From Amoebidium appalachense (Eukaryota > Ichthyosporea): a DNA stretch of 64,000 bases. This document shows, piece by piece, positions 46,442 through 58,981 of the stretch. The notes under the pieces were generated by a model. That model ran no database searches. It saw nothing but the letters and a program-made list of their open reading frames with translations, and had not been told where the DNA came from. Every line of letters begins with the position of its first letter. Position 1 is the stretch's first letter. The stretch is from positions 5,704,001 to 5,768,000 of the forward strand of contig CAVNZM010000013.1 in assembly GCA_963693365.1 (NCBI GenBank). The letters run 5' to 3'. The position numbers and the translations under genes are program-made.

Positions 46442-47430
46442 CCGCCCGCTCGAGTGTGTGCACGTGTATATATGTGATGTCACACACCTATGCGCCGACG
46501 TTTAAAATTTTGCAATGTAAAGAAATTACGTTCAGCGCGCATGTTACTCTCGCCCCCAGAATTTATTTTTAGTGAAAATCGCTTTCCCCCCAGTGGCATT
46601 ATATTGCCTCAATAAGCATGAGCATCCCCTCTTCCACCCCCCCTCCCCCCGTTAAAGATATTGCAATGTAAAGAAATTACGTTCAGCGCGCATGTTACTC
46701 TCGCCCCCAGAATTTATTTTTAGTGAAAATCGCTTTCCCCCCTGTGGCATTATATTGCCTCGATAAGCATGAGCATCCCCTCTTCCACCCCCCCCCCCCT
46801 CCCCCCCCCCCCCCCCCCCTCCCTCTTCCCCCCTCCTCCCCCCCCCCCCCCTTCGCCTCCAACAACCCTTGCTTCTGCACCAACAAGAGTAAATGATTCG
46901 CTTTCACTGCACAGGCACTTACCGTTTATCTACGTAGATACATCTTTGGAGACTCCTGCTTTCCCCGCCATGCATATCCCGCAGGTGCTATCTCGCCAAT
47001 GTAATCACATCGTGTATATCCACATCCATTCATATGTAAATCTCCGGAAACTCACCCATGCGTCCCAGCTGTATATCCCACCTGTATATCCATCGGGTAT
47101 ATATCAACCCCATGCACAAACACCCCATGTATATCCACACCGTATAAATGCACACCGTGTGGGTTATTATATCCACACCGCCTATATCCATATTGTGGAT
47201 ATTCACACCATGTGTGTTCGGAGCCGTGTAAATTCACACTGTGTATGTCCGCACCATATATATCCCACAGGTGCACTATCTCGGCCACTATCTCCTCGTG
47301 TCCCTTCTCCTGCCGCAGCTCACTGCCGGGGGCACCCTAGACCACCCGTCTAGGGTGATTATGATCACGTCCACAGGCAACCACATTATGGCCCCTGACC
47401 CTGCAGACCTCAACGGAAAGGTGCGGATTG

Positions 47431-47462
<32 letters not shown>

Positions 47463-47792
47463 ATCTCCAACCCAACAACCTCTCCTCCGCTCCCCTTTAA
47501 ATTATAGTTCAGCCCTCGTCACGCAGAATTGCACTTTCGACGTCTGACCCCCACTCCCATTCCCACAGGACACGTGGTTCTGGGGCAACCTCCTCCCCAT
47601 AGGTCGCTTTCTCGCCTACGGCCGTGCCAAGGCAGCGCTGCTACTGTTTGCACGGGAGCTGGCTGCCAGGTGCAAACAGTGGGGGCTGCCTGTGACGTCA
47701 TATGCCTGCCATCCCGGGGCAGTGGACACCCCCGTGACCCAGAAGGCCTACTGGCACGAGCGAGTTCTGTTCTCCTTTCTGAGTAAAGACCA

Positions 47793-47823
<31 letters not shown>

Positions 47824-48363
47824 AAGGGGCGTGTTTTGCACGCAAATACGCGGTCACTGACGCATCCACTTGGCAACACAATCGATGCATGTGCGGCTGT
47901 TGTACGTGAGCGTTCACCTGGTTTCTTGGAAGTAAACCCCTTTGGTACAGAGGTTAATAAGATTTTAACGTTATGAATCAGTGGGAAACCGGCTCCTTTA
48001 GGTATTTCGATGACGAATGTTGCTGTGCATATGAATACATTGCCGTGTATCAAAGCGTGTTCGTGCAGTCGTGTTATGATGTAACTAAATTATAAAATGT
48101 GAAAATGTGTTTAACAATTTGTGCAGGAAATGTGTGTCCAGAGAGAGAGGGGTTGGGTTACGGATTGGAGAGATTGGGCCTGGGGAGAGGGGGGGAAGAG
48201 GTCGGACACCTCTGAGAAGGGGAAGGGGAAAGGGGGGAGGGGGGGGGGGGGGGGGGGAGGGGGGAGGGGGGAGGGGGGGGGGGAAGGGTTGGACGAGGAG
48301 CCTTCTTGAGGGTCCGAAGTTTGTTGGAATCATCGTCCTCCCTCCCTCCCTGCCCCCTCCTCT

Positions 48364-48451
<88 letters not shown>

Positions 48452-48618
48452 GAAAAAGAAAAAGAAAAAGAAAAATAAAGAAAGAAAAAAGGAAAAAAAA
48501 AAGAACAAGTAAATAATTATGAAAATTAACTATAAAATTTCCTAGCTCGCACATTTGGCAAGAGCCTTGACCAGGCTGCAGCAACCCCCGTCTATGTGGC
48601 ATGCAGTGCCCAGGTAGA

Positions 48619-48692
<74 letters not shown>

Positions 48693-48853
48693 CCGGCCCC
48701 TCGCCTTCCTCGCAGGCCCACACCCACCAACTCCTACCACCTAGGGAGGTTGTGTTGAACAAACAAGAAAACATCGAGGTGGAATTAGTATTTAATTACC
48801 TCAATATAGATTAGCCAGCATTATACTCAGGCCACACCTGATACCACCCCCCT

Positions 48854-48892
<39 letters not shown>

Positions 48893-49187
48893 AGGAATAA
48901 GAAAAGGGAAAAGAAAATGAAAACGAGTAACCGTTGGCAAATGATTAAATAAAAATGACGTGCCAGAGTATCTTATACATTCAAGGTAAATATTGCTAAC
49001 CACTTGGGTTTGGGGGGAACATCAGGTGGAGGGCCAGGGGGGGTCTTATTTCAGCGACTGCAACCGGGCACAGGCAGCGGGGCACTGCAGCGACCCCCAG
49101 CTGGCTGCCCGGCTGTGGGCCGTCAGCCAGAGGGCCACCCAGGCTGACTGGGTGGTCCCGGGAAGAACACCGGCCCCCGCCGTGTGA
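43562..49187 (+). CDS. Short-chain dehydrogenase/reductase, intact copy 2
   Basis: NAD(P)-dependent oxidoreductase, 344 aa; substrate unknown. Exons: 43562-43718, 45024-45251, 46230-46285, 47271-47420, 47569-47782, 48546-48613, 49026-49187 (TGA). Phases match throughout and the total is 1035 nt. The cofactor motif TGGYSGIG (residues 48-55) spans the first splice junction, followed by NAG (127-129), catalytic Ser 181 (MITSTG), and Tyr 214 and Lys 218 (YGRAK). The structural CHPGAVDTP follows, and the C-terminal [21 protein letters not shown] is typical of retinol dehydrogenase/WWOX-like SDRs. The start is in CACCATGGGG. There is no signal peptide; the N-terminal 40 residues are family-variable. 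An AATAAA lies 60 bp after the stop. Its tandem partner at 36137-41741 is disrupted, so this is likely the working gene. Confidence 0.9.
43999..44247. repeat. (CT)n array with CCCT variants in intron 1 of copy 2
   Basis: CT dinucleotides with an internal block of CTCTCCCTCTCCCC units (about 44083-44165). It is absent from intron 1 of copy 1, so it expanded after the gene duplication or was lost there. Confidence 0.9.
44261..44603. repeat. Local tandem duplication, period about 198 bp
   Basis: ATCCTCTCTGAGTCTCTCTC, GCACACGCCCCCTCCTGCCG, CGCTGTTGTGGTACGTGTCT and the following poly(C) block occur twice, starting at 44261 and 44459. Copy 1 of the dehydrogenase lacks it. Confidence 0.9.
45589..46010. 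repeat. Local tandem duplication, period about 226 bp
   Basis: AGCATGCTCCTCAGGCCCCA, CCCATAAAAACATTTCTTGT and GGCAAAAGGTTCATGCTATT, plus the CCCCAT(T/C)TTAGACCCACA tail, occur twice, starting near 45590 and 45815, in intron 2 of dehydrogenase copy 2. Confidence 0.9.
46501..46801. repeat. Local tandem duplication, period about 151 bp
   Basis: TGCAATGTAAAGAAATTACG, TTCAGCGCGCATGTTACTCT, GAATTTATTTTTAGTGAAAA and GAGCATCCCCTCTTCCACCC occur in both units with very few differences. They lie in intron 3 of dehydrogenase copy 2. Confidence 0.9.
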
Positions 49188-49247
49188 GCAGGAGATTGGT
49201 GTAATTGTTTGTTTTGGGGTTGAGAGGCCCAAAGTTGTATTGTGGTT

Positions 49248-49253
49248 AATAAA
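49248..49253 (+). terminator. Polyadenylation signal of dehydrogenase copy 2
   Basis: AATAAA, 60 bp after the stop codon. The aligned position in copy 1 reads GAGAAA. A second AATAAA lies near 49749. Confidence 0.6.
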
Positions 49254-50153
49254 GGTTATGTGTACGCGTTGCTGTAGTCGTTTTAGTGTGATCAAATCAG
49301 AATATTTCTGTAGCACAAGTGACGTTTATTATTGACGTTGGGAAGAAGTGGGACCCAGTCATGTGCATATCTACCATTATTCATGTGACCACACAAGATT
49401 GCAGGAATTAGGTGTGGAAAATACGGTCAATACAGTGCTGTGCTGTGGCACCTGAAACTCTGCGAGATTTAAAAAAAGTTAAGGAGCTACAACACTCTGT
49501 TCATAGGGCTTGTTATGTGTATACGTGTATTTGCAAGAGATATCACAGTTTGAAAAATTCGTGTGGGATGCAAGTTATAAACAGGAGATATGAATATATA
49601 GAAGGTGCATGTGTTCAGAGTGTTATGTCCGCGATAAATATGACGACCTTGTATGTCAGATGTATTGAGATGTTAGTGAGTTGTTAGTGTTATGTCGGAG
49701 ATTATTTGAGAGGTATGAGAGCAGGTATAGGTATGTGGGATGTGCTAAATAAAGATTGCCATGATTTATTTTTTTTGGCCATTCTCTCTCCGTATTTCTT
49801 GCTACCGCTGCCCCTGTTTCCCTTTTTGTGGTAGATTATTTTCTTCTGCCATGATTATCTTCTCCCTAAACGTGAGGATAACTATAAAAAAGTTTCAGGT
49901 GGTGCCGTGGTGCGTCTAGCTGTCTAGACTGATTCGATTTCCGCGTACCGCGTCATTTACGCAAACCCAAATTTTGGCGGGAAACGAGATCTGCACAGTG
50001 CACAATCTGCACTCGATAACGTTGTCGTGGCACAGTCAACAGCTGAAACTCGAACATACGGGCAGGCTTCTTCTTTCCGATCCTTCCGCCCTCTCCCCTC
50101 CCGTCTTCCCTTTTCATTAATACTACACGCCGTCACACAAGCACACCACCGCT
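49254..50153. other. Intergenic, end of duplication and upstream of BTB gene
   Basis: The first 580 bp is the 3' flank shared with duplication unit 1. The last 300 bp is unique, pyrimidine-rich just before the BTB-protein start (TTCCGATCCTTCCGCCCTCT), and presumably promoter/leader. I see no TATA box and no further gene. Confidence 0.5.
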
Positions 50154-50383
50154 ATGGTTGTCAGCGAACTTGTGGCCGCCACGGAGGCGCTGGGGGCCGA
50201 AAATGCGCAGCTGGTTGGGCGGCTGTTGGAGGCTGCCCGCGAGCTGTGTGCAAGGGAGGCGGCCCTGGAGGCGGACACCAGCCGCCTGCACGCAGACAGG
50301 CGCCAGCTCGAAGAAGACAGGTCGGTGCCACCATGCCGTGCCTCTCTCCCTCTCTCTTTTTCTCAGTCTCTCTCTTCCTCCCG

Positions 50384-50421
<38 letters not shown>

Positions 50422-52135
50422 ATCCTTCCCTCCCGTTCTCCCTTCCTGATCCATTCTCCTTTTTGCAAACACACACACGGATACACGCACACGATAACGC
50501 ACACGCACATGCACACGCACACACAGACACGCGTACTAATACACGAACGCACCGCCACACCGCATGTACTCACACACACACACACACATACACACGCACA
50601 CGAATACCCACATGCGCTTCCAGATGTGCTTACAAGACATGCACACAAGGACAAAAACTGCCCATAGTACCTCCCGTGTCCTTGTTGCTACAACCACTTC
50701 AATATAAAAGGCTGTCACACAGTAGTATCACGCTCCTGTTGAAAGCACCAAGGGCTGACGGTCTCCCTCCGGCTGTAGGCAGCGGTTCCAGGCCGAGTGC
50801 GAGTCTGTGCGGCAGCTGGGGGTACAGGCCAGTGACGTCATAGTGCTGGATGTGGGCGGCCGCCACTTCCACACCACCCGCCGCACGCTATGTGCCGTGC
50901 CCGGGTCCATGCTGGCCGCCTGGTTCAGCGGCCGTCACACCATCCAGACCCGCCCCGACGGCACGGTGTTTGTCGACCGCTCGCCCCTCCTGTTCGACTA
51001 TGTGCTCGACTACCTGCGCACAGGCGGCGACCAGCCCCTGCTCCCGCCGGATGAGAATGCAAAAGAACGGCTCCGTGATGAGTTTCTCTTTTACGGTTTG
51101 CCGTGGTTTGAGGCCGACAAACCGTCGGTGTTGGATTTTTTTGGTGGAGACATACGAAGCGTAACACTTAGTCACAAGTTCGAATCCGCAGCCACGCATA
51201 TACATATTGGTACGGAGCGTTTACTGACTACTAACATTGACCTTGGGGACACTGAACCTTCTGCAATTCTGTGGGACAGGGTTACCGGGCGGAAGATTTA
51301 CACGTGGCCGGGGGAAGATATGCAGCACGGCAAGTTGGTGCAGCCATTGACTCTAAACGGCAACCCGTTTTCTTCCCAAGTGATTTTGGGTGTCTACAGG
51401 AAGGATGACGGTGTTGTGACAACGGTCGTTTACAGCTGCCAGGACGGATCTGTGATTCGAAAGCAGGTCTTGGAGGGTGCAGACGAATCGGTAAGATGCC
51501 TCGTGGCTAACGGGGACACTCTCATTGCTATTGTGCAAGACAAGCGCTTGTCTGCTTGGAGCATCGAGACGGAAGCACTGCTTTGGGAGCGAATGATAGA
51601 TGAGTCGGATGGGCCTCTTTGTCCGTGTTTGAATTATAGCCATGAGGCGTTTGTGTACCTTGATAAAGATGTGTTTGTTGTGTGTGACCTGGCTGATGGT
51701 AAAGAGCTTTACAGAGCGAGCGATAATTATCGCTCTAGGGCGGATTATTGGCTAACGGGCAAGCAACTGAGCACCATTAACGGTGCTGACGATGGGGATG
51801 GCGTGATCTATCAGTCCTGGGATGAGAAAGGCCATGTTCTTGTGCCACCAACCAGACTGGCATGTGAGGGTAGTGTTGATTGTTTCTGTGATGGGAACAT
51901 GTTTGTAACAATTACAGACCTTGGCCTACGCACATATCCACTGACATTTTCTGCACCACAGAGTGTAGCAGTGAGAGAGGGAATGGAGATAAGGCTGGGT
52001 GATGGTGCATGGTGGGAAGATCTGGACACTGTATATGTGGGCGTAGATGCCGTAGCTACTTTGGGTGGTGATGGTGTGGTCACCATATTCACTGTGCACA
52101 AAGAAAAATCTAGGAAACGCAGGAGGGTGGATTGA
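50154..52135 (+). CDS. KCTD-like BTB protein with C-terminal beta-propeller-like repeats
   Basis: 507 aa in two exons, 50154-50320 and 50779-52135, joined AG|G in frame. Residues 1-70 are a charged coiled-coil-like helix (LVAATEALGAENAQLVGRLL). Residues about 76-170 are a T1-type BTB domain as in KCTD proteins: VIVLDVGGRHFHTTRRTL, PGSMLAAWFSG, DGTVFVDRSPLLFDYVLDYL, LRDEFLFYGLPWF. The rest consists of repeated units such as AILWDRVTGRKIYTW, SAWSIETEALLWERM and VVCDLADGKELYRA, the WD/PQQ-type propeller pattern also found in KCTD3/SHKBP1-like proteins. The C-terminus is very basic (KSRKRRRVD), a likely nuclear localisation signal. KCTD proteins are often cullin-3 adaptors or oligomeric scaffolds; that role is inferred. 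The single intron holds poly(C) and CA repeats. Damaged relatives lie at 54738-57931. Confidence 0.9.
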
Positions 52136-53175
<1,040 letters not shown>

Positions 53176-53459
53176 TTTGAATGCGGAACACAGTACGAAG
53201 TACGCATACACGATGAGAAGCATGGTGCAGGACACATGCAAAGGCAAACATTCAAGTATGCAGCATCAGCCATGCGCACAGTATGCGTCATAAGCAGAGC
53301 CCATCCTCAGGGAGGGCTCAAGTCATCAATTGCGTCTGAGTTTCGACCCCTTAGCCCGCGTATATACGACGCTCCAACTCAGACAGCAGCATCAACTGAA
53401 CTTGGGTGGGTCAACCCGTCTTGATCAAAGACGAGCAGGGTTGCTTATGCAAGCAAGGT
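53176..53459 (+). mobile_element. Dispersed repeat family R, full copy 3 (reference)
   Basis: About 284 bp, beginning TTTGAATGCGGAACACAG right after poly(G) and ending near GGGTTGCTTATGCAAGCAAGG. It is the near-complete reverse complement of 13271-13553. It carries GTCTTGATCAAAGAC, GTATGCGTCATAAGCAGAGC and CGCGTATATACGACG. There is no open frame, poly(A) or terminal inverted repeat. Copies occur in introns and between genes. Confidence 0.8.
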
Positions 53460-53817
53460 GAGCAAAACGGTGAAGATGTGTGTGCAAACTAATGCAGTGC
53501 AGCGACAAACGCGTATGTGCTTACAGATGCACGACACAGAGCAACCATGCCCGGTTGCATGGAAGTAAAGATGTGTCCGGGGGGGGGGGGGGGGGGGGGG
53601 GAGGGGGGGGGAGAGAGAGAGAGAGAGAGAGAGAGAGCCTGTGGGGAAGGGGGAGAGGGGGAGGGGAATGGGTGGCCGTAACAGCTCCATTTTGAATATG
53701 ATAATGATCATCATGTTCGAACTCAGATTCTTCAATGAACTATGATACCGTACTGATGAGGTTTGGTGGTAAGACAAGATCCGACGCGTGGCATGCTGCA
53801 TGTACACGTGTGTGTGT

Positions 53818-53853
<36 letters not shown>

Positions 53854-54016
53854 GTGTGTGTGTATTTGTGTGTGTGTGTGGTGGGGGGGGGGGGGGGGGG
53901 GGTGTCTGTGGGTGGGTGGTTGTGCATAGATTGGGGCGGGGCCGCGGGGGGAGGGGGGGGGAGGGGGACTGGACCCCTGGGCCCTCGGTCCGGGGGAAAG
54001 GGGGGCGGGGGCGGGA

Positions 54017-54048
<32 letters not shown>

Positions 54049-54737
54049 GGGGCGGAGGGGGGGGAGGGGGGGAGGGGGGGATAATGCGCTGCCGACACAG
54101 GCCGAATTATATTAGGAACTTACAGCAAAAGGGCTGAAGAGCCAACGGCAATCGTTTGCAGCCGCCAGGGAGTTTTCCACAAACGGAAGGGCAGGATTTA
54201 TGATTGCAGACGGAGTAAGTACTATCCCCTTGGACTCATGATCTGAGGTGCAGGTGCAGTGGGAGCATGTCAGCAATTGATTACCCGTGGTTGGATCTCT
54301 CAGACTGCCTACTTGTACTCCAGCCCAGCCGGCACGGGGCTCGGTTGTTGTATATAGTGCTGGTGATGACGGTGTTGACCGGGGGCATTGTCAAAGCCTT
54401 AGGTCTAAGGCAAGCAAGTGTACACTTTTTATCACAACGGGAATGTGATGATCTTTGTAGTCGTAGGATGAACATGGTACCGTTTTTGCTCCACAAATCA
54501 GATTTGCGCGTGAGCTCGAGACTCGTCTGATAGCGCTAACTTTGAGCATCATTTCACACACCGTTTGGGGATATCTTTAAGTAACAGTTCCAGTACTCTG
54601 CCCACACACTATAACTAAATTTCCCTGCTACCTGTTCAGCACCAGGCATGGAATGCATGAAGGAGTCATGATGGGGATGGGTGCAAGTAGCGACCCAGGG
54701 TGGGACTATGTGGACTGTATGTACATATGCAACGCCG
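53460..54737. other. Intergenic, no gene seen
   Basis: Includes a poly(G)/GA block (53580-53637), a GT array (53806-53880), G-rich sequence (53882-54081) and about 650 bp of ordinary sequence without a convincing coding frame. Confidence 0.6.
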
Positions 54738-54857
54738 GGCCGCCTCCCGTGCACACAGCTCGCGGGCAGCCTCCAGCAGCTGCCCAACCAGCTGTGCATT
54801 TGCGGCGCCCAGCGCCTCCGTGGCGGCCACAAGGTCGCTGACAGGCCATGGCCCCAC
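54738..54857 (-). pseudogene. Exon-1 relic of the KCTD-like gene
   Basis: The minus strand encodes SDLVAATEALGAANAQLVGQ and continues LLEAARELCAREAA, matching exon 1 of the gene at 50154. One extra base just after its ATG (ATGGCCTGTC versus ATGGTTGTC) puts the start out of frame, and similarity stops at about 54738 before the donor. It lies immediately downstream of an exon-2 body (at 54860), so the exon order is inverted relative to the intact gene, as expected from a deletion between two head-to-tail copies. Confidence 0.8.
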
Positions 54858-57275
54858 CATGCAGAACTACCCAGATTCACACGTACATCTGTTAAATCTT
54901 CCACTTCTACCATACCTGGCGCAGGAAACCTCAACGGATATGCGCACAGGCCACGGTCTGTGAGTGTCACAAACATGTCCCCATTGCAAAAGGTGTTTAT
55001 ACCACCCACACATTCCAACTTGGTTGGTTCAACAAGGACGGAGCCATCGTCACCCCACGCCTGAAAAATCACTCCATCCCGCCCGTTGCGAGTTTGAAAA
55101 TCATCCACAATCGTCCACAGTTGCTTGCCCTTTAGCCAATATTCAGGCATAGAGTCCTCCTCCCCCTCCACCCTATACAACTCTTCGCCATCAGCCAGGT
55201 CACACACAACAAACTCACCTCCGTCAACGTACACGAATGCCTCCCGCTCTGGTTCGTACACCCGCTAAAAGACCCGCCGTTCAACGACTCATCATCCACT
55301 CGCTCCCATAGCACCGCGCCTGTCTCGATGCTCCATGCACACATGTGGTCGTCCGTCAGAAACACAATCAGAGTCTCCCCGTTTGCAATGGTATATGTGG
55401 CCGTCTCGTCTGCATCCTCCAGTGTTATTTCGCGAATCTTAGACCCGTCCTGGGAGTTGTAAAAAACCGCTGTCTCAATCCCGTCCCCGTTTTATAAAGG
55501 CCAAAAATTACTCGGGCAGTGTCAGTTGTGCCACGCAGACTCAAGTGCAAAACCAATTTGCCGTGTTGCGTATCTTTTTTCGGCCAGGTGCATATGTTCT
55601 GCCCCGTAACTGAGTCCCACAAAATAGCCGTGGCTTCAGGGTCCTTCATGTTACTGGTCAGTAAACGGTTGGAACAAACATACAACATGGTGTCGCTGGC
55701 GAATGTGTGGTCGAGCGTTACTCTTCGTACATTTCCAGCATAAAACTCCAACAGAGAGGCAGAGGGTTTGTCGGACTCAACCGGCCAGGGCAGACCATAA
55801 AACATAAACTCATCGTGAAGACGGTCTCTTTCGTTTTCGTCGGCCGGGAGCAGGGGGCGGTCACCGGGCGTGCGCACGTAGTCGAGCACATACTCGAACA
55901 GCAGGGGCGAGCGGTCGACAAACACCGTGCCGTCGGGGCGGGTCTGGATGGTGTGGCGGCCGCTGAACCAGGCGGCCAGCATGGACCCGGGCACGGCACA
56001 CAGCCTGCGGCGGGTGGTGTGGAAATGGCGGCCACCCACGTCCAGCACTATGACGTCACTGGCCTGCACCCCCTGCTGCCGCACAGACTCACACTCGGCC
56101 TGGAACCGCTGCCTGCAGCCGGAGAGACACCGTCAGCCCTTGGGGCTTGCAGCATTAAGGTGATATTATAGTCTAACCGCCTTCTAACTCTGAATGCCGT
56201 GACAGGCAGGTGGAGGGACAGAGGGATAGTCTAACGCGCATGTGTGTGCAAGTGCATGTGTGTGTAAACGCGCGTGCGGGCATGTCTGTAGTGTATGTCT
56301 GTGTGTGTGCATGTGTTTGTGTGCTTGCGTGTATGCGCACACTAGTGCATTACATAACACTTTGATGGTTTGTGTGTAAGCGTCCATATCTTGGTGCACC
56401 ACGTGTGCAGGGGAACCTAAAAGAAGGGCAAGAAGGGCAAGGCGGGGGTGAGTGGATGAGTGGGTGGGTGGGTGGGTGGTGGAGGGGGGTTGGGGGGGAG
56501 GGGGGGGGGGGCGGGGGGCGGCGCTAAGAGAGAGAGGCAAATAAGCAAAGTGGTTGAGGGGGGAGAGAGAGAGGGAAAGAAACAAAAAGAGGTAGAGCGT
56601 GTGCACGCGTCTGTGTCTGTGCGTCTGTGTTTGTGCGTGTGTGCGTGTGTGTGCCTGTGCGTGTTTCTGTTTGTGAGTGTGTGTGTGCGCGTGACGAAAG
56701 TAAAAAAGACCAAAAGCTTGGAAAAAGGGTGGAAATGTGGGAACTGGGGGAGGGGGTGAGGAAGGGGGGGGGGGGGGGGGGGGGTGAAAGCATGCAGAGA
56801 GTATTGGTGGTATAGAGGATACACCAAAAGACCTGCAAAAAAACGTCGGAAAAATAGAATTAATGAAATAGGCGTGTATGAGACACTTGAACAGAATCCA
56901 TCGTCAGGGGGAGCGCCCATGCCTCCACAAAAGAGTGGGTTTAAACTCTATAACCATCCACGCATGGTTCCCAAACCTTCCTTGTTTTCAACAGCAATAG
57001 GGGGGTCGACCCATCTTGGCAAAAGATAAGCATATTTTTTTATAGCAGCCTTCAAAATATGCAAAACCTAGAGTACTTGCAAGCAGAAATAGACAAAGAA
57101 AACCCAGGCAGAAAAGTAGAAAAGAGGCCGGGCTCCCTCAAAGCCCTCGAACCCTATATCTATAGGAAAGGGAGGGGGGGGGGGGGGGAGGGGGGGGGGG
57201 GGCAAGGGAGTCACAAACCTGTCTTCTTCGAGCTTCAAGCGCCTCCGTGGCGGCCACAAGGTCGCCGACAGGCAT
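54858..57275 (-). pseudogene. KCTD-like BTB/propeller gene, disrupted second copy
   Basis: Exon 2 runs from 56112 (after CTGCAG) to about 54860. The BTB domain is intact and very close to the gene at 50154 (VIVLDVGGRHFHTTRR, DGTVFVDRSPLLFEYVLDYV). The propeller part carries two frameshifts, near 55482-55497 and near 55245-55268: the frame passes from VIFGLYK to DGIETAVFYNSQDGS, then to VYEPEREAFVYVDGGEFVVC. The end is cut at SAWWG, losing the basic tail. The matching exon 1 (57275-57219, ATGCCTGTCGGCGACCTTGTGG...) has lost about 110 bp internally and now ends in the wrong phase; splicing to exon 2 meets a stop within eight codons. A truncated BTB-only product (about 220 codons) could still be translated from internal starts. 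Confidence 0.8.
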
Positions 57276-57787
57276 TGCGGTGGGCTGTTGTGACGGCAAG
57301 GAAAGAGAATGAGAGACAGGTAGAGTGAGGGAAGAGAGGGATCCCTATGTGTGTATGCGTTCTAAATTTAGTGCCTGTCTCGAGAACAGTGTGTACCGAA
57401 GTGTCAGAAAGCTTAAGGTGCCAAGACCAAAGTGTGCTGCAGGTCGGAGCGTTTTTGGGTTTTGCCCTTTCGGTTTCCCCCGCCAAAATTATGGATTTGC
57501 GTAAATTGCATTCGAGATCTACAACGGTTCCGAACCAAGGGAGTTTCACGCCACACGCTCAAAAACACATCCAGGCCAAATAATTTGCCATCCACGCAAT
57601 AAAAAGTGTGTAAACCTTGCCATCCAACGAGGTAGGTCTATACGAAGGAAGCCCTAGGTATAGGGAGATCGGATGATAACCGGCTAATTTACAAAAATAA
57701 AAAACATAAACCACCAACCTCCCCTCCCTGCCACCTATTGGCTAATCCCGTTTTCATCACAAGCCATCAAGCCGGCACAACACCACT

Positions 57788-57931
57788 ATGCCGGGAGATC
57801 ATGTGCCGACAGTGGAGGTGGGGGAAAGGGCCGTGGCTACATTGACTTCTGCTGGTGAGGTTACAGTGTTCACAGGGCACCATGAGAAATCTAGGAAACG
57901 CAGGAGGGTAGATTATAGATTTTTATGCTAA
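57788..57931 (+). pseudogene. 47-codon ORF derived from the KCTD-like gene's ends
   Basis: ATG to TAA. Codons 16-42 (AVATLTSAGEVTVFTGHHEK and SRKRRRVD) match the C-terminus of the gene at 50154 (AVATLGGDGVVTIFTVHKEK...SRKRRRVD). The bases before the ATG (GCACAACACCACT) resemble the leader of the intact gene (GCACACCACCGCT). It looks like an internal-deletion derivative keeping leader, start and basic tail. Whether it is expressed is unknown. Confidence 0.6.
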
Positions 57932-58949
57932 CTACTATAGAGTTAGGTTAAATGTTTTAGTCTAAGAGGCAACCTTATGAAATGTTTCAGTGATATATTG
58001 TAGATCACCCGTTCACGGTGTGTGTTGGTGTGTCTTATTAGTAAAGGTAATGTTTCAACGTGCACAGTGCATTATTTGGTGTTTCAAGTGTTGTTGGCTT
58101 CCCGTTTACATAGGAGCTGGATAGTATTGGGTTTACACTGTTTACTCGGGATAGTATTATTTATAATTACTACATCTGCATCTGGTAAATCTGATCTTCA
58201 TTTTCCTGTGAAGTGGTAATGGGTGTTAAATTTCTTTTGCTGGCAGTAAATTTAAAATTCATAAAAATGGTTTCCAGCAGACATCAATATCAGCATACAC
58301 GGCACCTGTGATGGGTAGGGGTGTGGGGTGGCCAGGGAACGTGCTGTAACACTAACCAAAATAAGTTAACCACAGACTTAACGGTTTGTATTAACTGTAC
58401 GCGTCCCAGATTGTCATGCAGGGCTAGAAAGTATTTGATTTCAATTTTAATATAGTTGTTGGGCAACTGTAGTGCGCAATAACTTGCATGCAATTGCAAT
58501 TTCATAGTGTATATCTACTTTATATTGTTCCTCTTAAATTGGCTGGGTACCAGCCCCAACGCACACCTTGCATCATATTGGGCCACGATGAAATTTTATG
58601 TCGTGCGGCTTTGCCACCATTTGGGTGCAGCTCATGCATGTAGCATAGGTCAAAAAGCCACTTAGGTGGGATGGTGTGTGTGTGCTTCTTGTGCCTGTAC
58701 ATGTGTGTGCGAGTGCTTATAAATACTTATATTTCGAACTTGCATGTACCATGTTTGCGGATTTATAAGCTACATCACATGTACAGGAAGTTGTTTGCAG
58801 TCACTTAAACCCCCCCCCCCCCCCCCCCCGGGGTCCTCCTCCTCCCCAACAACTACCCCCCCCTCCGAATCCTGCTCTACCTCTAAAAAGTTTTACTCAA
58901 TCCCCGACAACCACTACGATGACCATTTCGCAAGGGATTCTTTAAAATG

Positions 58950-58981
<32 letters not shown>

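Larger units (their letters stand above)
42717..49830 (+). repeat. Tandem segmental duplication, unit 2
   Basis: Direct-repeat partner of 35276-42350, starting near GCATGCGTAGTTGC (42726) and reaching the shared 3' motif TTTTTGGCC(C/A)TTCTCT (42330/49775). The boundary falls in poly(C)-rich sequence around 42630-42720. Confidence 0.85.

Noticed and set aside
49412-49687. 91-codon plus-strand frame downstream of dehydrogenase copy 2
   Set aside because: It lies in 3' flanking sequence shared with duplication unit 1, where the frame is not preserved; composition is not gene-like.
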